Shown piece by piece: positions 56,062 through 64,000 of a stretch of 64,000 bases of DNA. Numbering within the stretch: position 1 is the first letter of the stretch; every line of letters starts with the position of its first letter. Position numbers and translations under genes: made by a program. Source of the DNA: Marinomonas rhodophyticola (GTDB lineage: Bacteria > Pseudomonadota > Gammaproteobacteria > Pseudomonadales > Marinomonadaceae); NCBI RefSeq assembly GCF_026113935.1, contig NZ_JAPEUL010000007.1, forward strand, positions 434,001 to 498,000, in the 5' to 3' direction. The notes below the pieces were generated by a model. It saw only the letters and a list, made by a program, of their open reading frames with translations, had not been told where the DNA came from and searched no databases.

Positions 56062-57429
56062 TTAATTAATTTTGGGGTTAAGTGTAGATAGTTCAGATAA
56101 AGATTTTAGTAGTAAATCAAGTGCCTCATTTTTATCAATTTCTTTAGATTCTAAAGAGTTAGTAATCTTAATCATATTTTTTATTCTAACTTTTATATGA
56201 AATGAAACTTGGTTTTCTTTGATGCTTTGTTTTGAGGTAAAGTCATTAACTTCATTAGCGAGGTGGATATATCTTGATAAAGTATCATTGGATGCATGCA
56301 TAGTAATTTTACGACATGCGTTTGCAGCAACAGTTAATATATTATGAAAACTGCCAGATTCAGATAGCTTCTTGATTGATTTTGCTATGTTGAGAGTAAT
56401 GAATCTGTGTCGGAAAGAATGGTTAGAAACATGTCTGAGATCGTCACAGTATTTGCTTTCGTTAATAACTTTCTTGGCATAATTTTTTAAGTACGTTGCC
56501 TTAAGTGGCTGGCCATTTCTTGAGTCAACAAATATAGCATCGTGGCTAATATCAGGAAACATACTTTCTACCATTTCAATGTGCCAAAGAAGAATTTGGA
56601 TATCTTCATTCGTTGTTTGCACCTCTCGCTTTTTACCTTTGTATTTACCTTTCACAATAGGTATATTTCTAATGATAGGTTGTTTATTGCTGCTAAGTAG
56701 GCTTGATGCTGTGAGCTTGATCATGGATCTCGTAATTTGATGCACCTCGGTGATTCTAGAGCCTGTTATATCAAGCAAAGTAGTGAGAGCTTGCCACCTA
56801 CTTATAAGAAATTCATTGATTTCAGGGTGGAAAGAGGTGCAATTAATGGCATCAAGCCACATCTCTACCTCATGGTCGCGAATGAAATCTCCATCAGTAC
56901 TAATATGAATTAAGCCTTCAAGGCAGTGATGTGTAAGGTATGGGATTTCAATATTGCCTTTTTTTACTCTTTTTCTCTGATAGTGTACTTGATATTTTCC
57001 TGTGTTTAATTTCCCATCTGAGGCTAGCATTGCTTCTGGTTTTATATTAGATAAATAGACTATGTACTCAAGAGCTAACCTAGTGTGCTTTATTATCGTA
57101 TCGTCAAATATTCCCCTTCCTTTTAGATGATCAACATATTCGTATAAAGTAGTATCGTTTACATCATAAATACTAGTGTTTTCATGCTCTAGAAAAGAAC
57201 AAAATAAATTCAAATTGTATGCTTTTTTAACGACCGTACCTGCAAGAGGTTTGATGTTATATAGACTTGCACCACCTCCAATATTAGTGAGAAATGAGTT
57301 TGCATTCCAATCAAAACTTCCACCGTTAGAAATTATCATTGGAAGCTTACATTTCGATTTTTCAGCCATTCTGCCACTATTTAAGATATCCCCAAGGTTT
57401 GGTTGGTCAGCTATAACGACAATAGACAT
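56062..57429 (-). CDS. Tyrosine recombinase, last gene of the island mobility operon
   Basis: 455 residues. The C-terminal catalytic domain has Arg I in LLDITGSRITEVHQITRS, the His-x-x-Arg box in VSNHSFRHRFITLNIAKS and the nucleophile region NDTLSRYIHLANEV. The ATG at 57429 overlaps the stop of the preceding small gene (TAATG); a longer frame starts at 57444. Part of a four-gene leftward operon at the island's right end. In such elements several tyrosine recombinases act together on the ends. Confidence 0.88.
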   Translation of the reverse strand: MSIVVIADQPNLGDILNSGRMAEKSKCKLPMIISNGGSFDWNANSFLTNIGGGASLYNIKPLAGTVVKKAYNLNLFCSFLEHENTSIYDVNDTTLYEYVDHLKGRGIFDDTIIKHTRLALEYIVYLSNIKPEAMLASDGKLNTGKYQVHYQRKRVKKGNIEIPYLTHHCLEGLIHISTDGDFIRDHEVEMWLDAINCTSFHPEINEFLISRWQALTTLLDITGSRITEVHQITRSMIKLTASSLLSSNKQPIIRNIPIVKGKYKGKKREVQTTNEDIQILLWHIEMVESMFPDISHDAIFVDSRNGQPLKATYLKNYAKKVINESKYCDDLRHVSNHSFRHRFITLNIAKSIKKLSESGSFHNILTVAANACRKITMHASNDTLSRYIHLANEVNDFTSKQSIKENQVSFHIKVRIKNMIKITNSLESKEIDKNEALDLLLKSLSELSTLNPKIN

Positions 57430-57956
57430 TATATAATTTCCCAAATACGTTGTTTCCCAAGTATTTTCACTTGATCTAAGATCAATTTTCTAATCGCATC
57501 ATCTATTATCTGGTCCTCACTAAAGTTTTCGACTAGATGCATGTAAGCACGATATACTTCTGCAAGTGCTTTTTTAAGCTCTTCGTTTTCTTGTCTGAGT
57601 TTTTTTGTTATTTTATCAGTCGATCTATTTGTTAATATTTTTTTCTTATTATTTTTATCATTAGAAAGCCTATTGTTTGTTTTTTTAATAGAGTTTAAAA
57701 GTAAATTAAGTTGTTTTTTGTTGTGTTCAGCATGTGCAGTATTCCATGAATACGAAATAACCCCTAGATCATTGTCACTCCATTTGTGCACCGATGATTC
57801 GGATATTAAGTCCCCCTTCATATCTAGTGTTTTAAAAATATCTGTATGTGAATTAATTAAATCTAAAAGTTCAGTTTTTTTTGCCATTGAAATCGTAATA
57901 GATTTCTTTTTATTTTTAACCGCTGATGATGTTTCACCAATTATGTATTTTGTCAT
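57429..57956 (-). CDS. Small basic protein of the recombinase operon (TnpC/GinD-like by context)
   Basis: 175 residues, basic and helical, with a coiled-coil region (TDKITKKLRQENEELKKALAEVYRAYMHLVENF). No recombinase motifs. Elements with several tyrosine recombinases, such as Tn554 (TnpC) and GInt islands (GinD), encode one small accessory protein of this kind. The likeness is by size, context and coiled coil; no direct sequence match is claimed. Ten bases after the previous gene. Confidence 0.7.
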   Translation of the reverse strand: MTKYIIGETSSAVKNKKKSITISMAKKTELLDLINSHTDIFKTLDMKGDLISESSVHKWSDNDLGVISYSWNTAHAEHNKKQLNLLLNSIKKTNNRLSNDKNNKKKILTNRSTDKITKKLRQENEELKKALAEVYRAYMHLVENFSEDQIIDDAIRKLILDQVKILGKQRIWEII

Positions 57957-57966
57957 TTTTTAAATC

Positions 57967-59942
57967 CTATTTTTTAGTGAAGTAAAAGAAAATTCCCTCA
58001 CCATCAATTCTTAAAAATCTAACTTCTTTCTGATATTTTTCTTTGTGCTCAGAAATCAATCTCTTGACAAGGGGTTCTATGATAATTGATATTTTTGAGG
58101 TTTTTCTAGCTTCATAAATTATTTCTTTAATATCATCATCAGCATTTATTTCCTTATTTAAAGAAGCTCCAATTTTGGCAATAGTAACTTCTGCTTCCTC
58201 AATCCATTCATCAGTTGGAGCTACTTCAGCATAGTGGAATGTTTGATCTAAGTTAGCATGCCCCATAAACCATGACAGTTCATCAAGTCCTTCTCCATCT
58301 GTAAAATTGAAATATAAAACAGCAAAGAATCTTCTGAATTGATGTGTTCTGACATACCATCTTTTACCATTAATCAATGGAGATTCAATCCAATCAAAAA
58401 AAATATCTAAACAATTATTTACGAAATCATCACTTAATGACCAATTAAGATGGCTTACTTCCTGGTCATTGGTAAAAGCAGATATTGAACGTGTATTAAG
58501 AATACGACTAAAGAGAAATGCATCACCATCATCATTAACAAAATTTCGCCTATTTTCAATTTCACAAACAAATGCAGCAAACTCCAACCCGTAATCGTAT
58601 ATTATGTCTGGTATTGGCCTATTTACCTCTTCAAGTTCCCATCTTTCTGAGGTTTTAGGTATCCTTAAAACTAGATCAAATAGCCCATCTATTGGTGATT
58701 GTTTGAAACAGTCACGCTTAAGTGTAAGAAGTGATTTTGATCTGGCTGAAGATACACTGGCAATCAGTATCCAAATAGAAGCTATATATAGCTTCACTGC
58801 TAGTTGTATACTTATCCCATTATTAATAGTGTTTATATTAATGTTATTTCCATTACGCCAAGAACGAATTTTTAGATTCTTAAGTGATTTTGGAATGGGA
58901 GTTTTTTCATAAGCTATACTTTGATATTTATTTAAATAATGATGGTGTTTTTTTACACAATGAGAATTGATTAATGTATTTTCAGTTTCACTCAATGCGG
59001 ATATGTATTCCCTAAGCGCTGTTCCATAAGAGCGAGCAAAGTGAAGTGCCGACGATATTGAATGTAGTGCGATATTAACCGGAATTAGGGCGGTCTTATT
59101 CGATTCAACCATTTCTTCGAAGAGGTTATTTCCGCTGGAAAAAAGATCTTGAGATGCATGCCTGAATTTATATTTTTGGCTAGGGCGCGCGAGGAATAGC
59201 GAATGAAGTTTAGATATTTCGTTAGATATGGTTTTAGCTTTTGGTTCTAAATTTTGATCTATGTCGAATTCTATTGTGCAAGCATTTGAGTATAGCTTTA
59301 TATAACGATTTTCTAATTTTAAATCTCTTTTTTCCAAATCTAAGTGCTTTGTTAACTTATCTTTCAAACTATATAGCTGTCTAGTTGTTAGTTTTTGTGA
59401 TTTTTTCAATGAGTTCCAGTCTATTTTGTTTTTATAATCATAGTTTTTTAATATAAAATCTAAAGAGTTTTCAAAAACATTTCGTTCTACCTTAAAAGAT
59501 AGTAAGTAGCTTTTAAGGTGATTAAAGCTAATTTCAGCTAAACTTCTTATAGGTTTCTTTTTATTTAATTCTTGTAATTCATTTGCATGTTTTATTAGGT
59601 GGCATGCAGTTGATAGTATATCAGCGGCTCTTTCTGGTCTTGAAATTTTTCCTTTAGTATTTAAGTAAAGTAGGCTGTTTCTTAAATCATCAAGTAAAGG
59701 TTGATTTATTTTGTCCGTTAATAACTCATTTGAAGAGGTTTCTTTAGAAAATGATAGTTTTCTAGAGTTGTTTTTTTGAAATTCTCAATGTCATAACCAG
59801 TTCTCGAAAGCTCCCAAGTATTGTCGAATACACTTTCATTAATCATCCAAGTAGGCTTTGGATAGCAATCTACTTCATTTATATTTCCGGAATAATCTGG
59901 ATCATATAGCTCTTTATACGGATTGAGTCCTGTATTTTCCAT
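57967..59942 (-). CDS. Large tyrosine recombinase, TnpB-like (one frameshift)
   Basis: About 658 residues when joined. Starts MENTGLNPYKELYDPDYSGN at 59942; the frame is lost near 59765-59785 at T-rich runs (minus strand A runs) and continues in another frame to the open stretch ending at 57967. Catalytic box His-x-x-Arg in VRTHQFRRFFAVLYF, then WFMGHANLDQTFHYAEV with the His and the Tyr nucleophile; Arg I probably in SSARSKSLLTLKRD. The size is close to Tn554 TnpB. The lesion is probably a sequence error. Confidence 0.83.
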
Positions 59943-59943
59943 C

Positions 59944-62110
59944 TTAATTGTCCTCTTTAATATTAAGGTTTTTCTGTGCTTGCCTAAGGAGTTGTTTCAT
60001 AATGATTGGTCCTTCTGAGATTTTAGATATTGCAGCTAGACAATCATCTTTAAGGTTTTGGTCATCACCTTCTTTTGCATATTTCAATGCCAGCATTATA
60101 TTTTTAAGAGATACACAAAAATATTTAAGCTCAATGGTTTCACAGTCAGACTTTTGTGTTAATAGGCTGTTATATAGAACTCCTCCCATACCTGGTGTTT
60201 CAAAAGCTTTTTTTACATGGTTTGAAAAATTCTCGATAGATATTCCAAGTGAATCTGATGGTGATTCATCATGAGCTACAGCCATGAACAAGAGTATATG
60301 TTGGAAAGATCTGATTTTTACTCTATAAACTAGTTCGGTGATGTAGTCTGGGACATATCTTGCGAGAGTTGTTTTAACGGTGTTTCCAAAGTATTGAGCG
60401 GTCTTTAGAGAGTCTCCATTGGAGTTTAAATAGATGAGAACCCCTTTAGAAAAGCGAATTTTTTTTAGTGTAGCTGAATTCAATAGTTCACATTTTAGTG
60501 CTGCCTTTGTTCTTATTTTATTAAATTCATTCTGAAAAGTTTCAGGTACTGGATTTTGAACTCCTTCCTTTGATGAGCATAACCAAAGTTCTTGTTTTGA
60601 GGTAAACTTTCTTGCTCGATCAGTCATCTCAAGAGCCATTTTTAGGCAAGTTGCAGCATCTATATCGTCTTCTAAAATATCTATTGGATTTATCAAAGAG
60701 CCATGGGCACTTCTTGTTTTGGACTGTCTGGCTCTAGGCTTTAAAGCCCTTAGTCTTACAGAGCCTTCATCGGTTACTTGTACTAGCTCTTTCCCATTAA
60801 CATCCGTATTTACTTTCACCTTGTAGAGCGAATATGGATTTATTCCTAGTTCTTCAACAATAATGATTTGCATAGCAGATGCTAACCTAGTTGTTAAGCC
60901 AAGAGATTGCTTAACTTCATTAGTGCACACAAGATCATTTATATTATGGTTCACTGTACCATTTATGAAACATTCATAAAAATGATCGAAGTAAGCAATA
61001 AGATTACTTATTCTTGTTTTTTTGATTTTGAGTCGCTATTTCTTAGGAAAGGATTTGTCTCAAATTTTATTTGTTTTTTACCTCTATAACTTCTGGTTTT
61101 CAAGACTTTAAGCTCAGGATGCTTAAGAAATTCTTTTTTTCACTAATTGATATTAAGCGTTTTTGATCTTTATAATTACGATAGCCTTCAAAGACTATTT
61201 TCCTTGCTTCTTTGAGTAATAATTTTAAGTTGTATTCAATTTCAGATGACAAATCTTTTATGAAAAAAGTTGTGCTCTTGAATAACTCTTTCTCTCTTTC
61301 ATCGTAAATATTAGTTGCACATAAAATTGGGTTATCTAATCTTGCTTTCTCTGTTTTTGTACATCTTCTTAGGTTGTCAGGAAAGTCTGTTTCTTTTGGT
61401 ATAAGGTCATGATCACGTAAGACAATGATAGAATTTTTTACGTGCTGGAATTGTCCATAAGCAGTTTGTCTAGAGAGATTTTTCAGAAGATTATTTCGGA
61501 ACTTGCGTAATGATTCTTCTATTATTATTGGATTTTCGTACCATCTAGGATGCTCAGCTGAAATAAAATTTAAAAAAATATTTAATGGTCTTCTATGTAG
61601 TTTTACATATTTGAATTGATATACATGCTCTTTAAGTCTTTGTGCTATCTCTGTTGAGCAGGTTCTTGATAGCGTATCGTAGAAAATTTCATCAGAACTA
61701 AGTGTCTTTTTTTTAACCTTACTTAAGAATTCGATTGGTAATACCTGATTCTTATACGTTTCATATGTCGAAGTTGTATTGGGCTTGTCAGGGAGGGGGG
61801 ATATGCTAGCAATGGCGCCTTTTTCTATTAATGCTTTGGTTACGTTATAGAGATGGTTTAATTTGTTTAAGACCGTTAATCTTACGAAATTCTGGCAAAG
61901 ATGAGTTCGAATATGTTTGAAATCTCTCAGAAGTCCTGAACTGTCATTTTTTCTTATATTCTCGCTGAGAGCTTCAATGTATGAATCTAATAGATTTATG
62001 ACTTCGCGCTTTCTTACTAGGTTTAAGCTATCAGTATAGTCCTCTATAATTCTGAATGATTCATGTGACAGATGAACTGATAGTTGCTCAAGTTTAAGTT
62101 TAGTAGACAA
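59944..62110 (-). CDS. Large tyrosine-recombinase-like protein, first gene of the mobility operon (one frameshift)
   Basis: About 720 residues when joined. MSTKLKLEQLSVHLSHESFR starts at 62110. A one-base shift at the T run at 61133-61139 separates SEKKNFLS from the continuing KEFLKHPELKVLKTRSYRGKKQI, which runs without a stop into INDLVCTNEVKQSLGL and on to 59944. The C-terminal part (ATLKKIRFSKGVLIYLNSNGDSLKTAQYFGNTVKTTLARYVPD) looks like the end of a tyrosine recombinase with a Tyr, but the His-x-x-Arg box is degenerate, so this subunit may be structural. One base separates its stop from the next start. Confidence 0.75.
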
Positions 62111-62210
62111 TTTAGTTACCTTTTTGAAACTTTCAATAAGTTAATTGTAGGATATAAATTAAAAATAACTTAAAAAATTCAGATATTTATGTAAAATGAA
62201 AGATGATTCA

Positions 62211-63108
<898 letters not shown>

Positions 63109-63345
63109 TTGGATACTTTAATACCTTACGATTCGTTGGCCCCAGACACGTTAGAAACTATTTTGGATGATATTGTTTCCCGTGATGGCACCGATTATGG
63201 TGATTATGATTTATCTGTGGCTCAGAAGCGTGAACAGGCGTTAGGATCGTTGCGAAATGGGGACGCTGTATTGCTGTTTGATACAGAAAGCGAAACCATT
63301 AAGATGATTCCGAAAAGTGAGTTGAATAACTACGATCTCTTCTAA
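63109..63345 (+). CDS. yheU: YheU family (UPF0270) protein
   Basis: 78 residues from a TTG directly after the ligA stop: MDTLIPYDSLAPDTLETILDDIVSRDGTDYGDYDLSVAQKREQALGSLRNGDAVLLFD. Length and the motif RDGTDYG with the following K-x-x-Q region fit the small YheU family of unknown function. Read with ligA; its expression may be altered by the island upstream. Confidence 0.85.
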   Translation: MDTLIPYDSLAPDTLETILDDIVSRDGTDYGDYDLSVAQKREQALGSLRNGDAVLLFDTESETIKMIPKSELNNYDLF

Positions 63346-63359
63346 GATCGTAGTTATTC
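63324..63359. terminator. Two-way terminator between yheU and cysE
   Basis: A perfect 15-base-pair stem (GAATAACTACGATCT and its complement) with a six-base loop lies across the yheU stop, between two converging genes. Short T-rich and A-rich flanks suit termination in both directions. Confidence 0.85.
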
Positions 63360-63368
63360 TTAATCTGA

Positions 63369-64000
63369 TTATTCCACGCAATCTCGAACGCAATGATTGA
63401 TGTTGTGATCCATGACTCTGGATGGCTCTTCACCGGTGTTGCGCCCTACAATTTTCGCAGGTACGCCAGCAACCGTCGTATGGTGTTCGACAGGTTCTAG
63501 TACGACGCTACCCGCCCCAATTTTCGCGCCTTCCCCGACTTCAATATTGCCAAGAATCTTCGCGCCTGCGCCAATAAGTACACCGGACCGTATTTTAGGG
63601 TGACGATCGCCGTGTTCTTTCCCTGTGCCGCCTAAAGTGACGGATTGCAAAATAGAGACGTTGTCCTCAATCACACAGGTTTCACCCACTACAAGACCGG
63701 TGGCGTGGTCTAGCATGACGCCACAGCCTATGGTTGCGGCTGGGTGAATGTCGACGCTAAACACCATGGACATTTGTCCTTGTAAATACAGGGCTAAGCT
63801 TTTGCGGTTGTTCTTCCAAAGCCAATTGGCAACACGATAGGTCTGTAAAGCATGGAAGCCTTTAAAAAACAGCAGTGGGGTGGTAAACGTATCACACGCC
63901 GCATCTCGTTCTTTTATGGCCAAAATATCTTGCTCGATGCACCGGACAATGCCAGAGTGGGGATCTGCCATGGCTTCTTCAAATACTTCTCGTAATACCA
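63369..64000 (-). CDS. cysE: Serine O-acetyltransferase CysE (5' end outside window)
   Basis: Makes O-acetylserine from serine and acetyl-CoA, the first step of cysteine synthesis. The hexapeptide-repeat domain is clear: VDIHPAATIGCGVMLDHATGLVVGETCVIEDNVSILQSVTLGGTGKEHGDRHPKI with catalytic His-Asp, then ILGNIEVGEGAKIGAGSVVLEPV. An internal ATG at 63971 is not the start: the frame continues upstream to the window edge (VLREVFEEAMADPHSG). A Cys near the C-terminus and the isoleucine-rich tail fit feedback-regulated CysE. Confidence 0.95.
   Translation of the reverse strand, partial: VLREVFEEAMADPHSGIVRCIEQDILAIKERDAACDTFTTPLLFFKGFHALQTYRVANWLWKNNRKSLALYLQGQMSMVFSVDIHPAATIGCGVMLDHATGLVVGETCVIEDNVSILQSVTLGGTGKEHGDRHPKIRSGVLIGAGAKILGNIEVGEGAKIGAGSVVLEPVEHHTTVAGVPAKIVGRNTGEEPSRVMDHNINHCVRDCVE

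Overview
The window is a gammaproteobacterial chromosome of about 40-45% G+C. The backbone order is late flagellar export genes, fliA, che, motCD, parC/parP, cheW, fliK, ccmABCDEFGHI, zipA, ligA, yheU and cysE. This matches polarly flagellated marine Gammaproteobacteria of the Oceanospirillales/Pseudomonas/Vibrio type; Marinomonas or a close relative is my best guess, made from gene order and protein style without a database search.

Layout: 1-7.1 kb holds the export apparatus (fliP end, fliQ, fliR, flhB, flhA), flhF and fliA. 7.1-16 kb holds cheYZAB, a MotC/MotD stator pair, the ParC/ParP array-positioning pair, cheW and a DUF2802 protein. A short FlhB C-terminal homologue and fliK lie on the other strand at 16-17.8 kb. 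17.9-24.6 kb is a complete cytochrome c maturation operon. zipA and ligA follow.

ligA is cut by a genomic island of about 35.3 kb. The island joins the gene at a GACGTG hexamer present at both ends (26943-26948 and 62224-62229). Removing the island and one hexamer restores the conserved LigA segment [15 protein letters not shown] in frame, so the borders are set to within a few bases. The right end carries an operon of three large tyrosine recombinases and one small protein, recalling Tn554 and GInt elements. Just inside the left end is a complete, divergent NAD+-dependent DNA ligase, placed to be read from the host ligA promoter. The element therefore breaks an essential gene and brings its own replacement.

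Island cargo: a type II CBASS operon with a Cap15-like effector; two separate OLD-nuclease/UvrD-helicase pairs (Gabija-like); a DEAD/DEAH helicase with a small winged-helix/coiled-coil partner, apparently under a restriction-modification-type controller protein and C-box; SOS-controlled umuDC; several antitoxin genes without visible toxins, part of them in a diverged duplication that includes the umuC 3' end; and an unrecognised operon with a DUF6765-like protein, a lipoprotein and small coiled-coil proteins.

Twelve genes are split by one-base frameshifts, mostly at homopolymer runs and including genes that should be intact (flhB, fliA, cheB, ccmI, the ligA N-terminus). I read most of these as sequencing or assembly errors and annotate the genes whole, saying so in each entry. 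No rRNA, tRNA or CRISPR array was seen.
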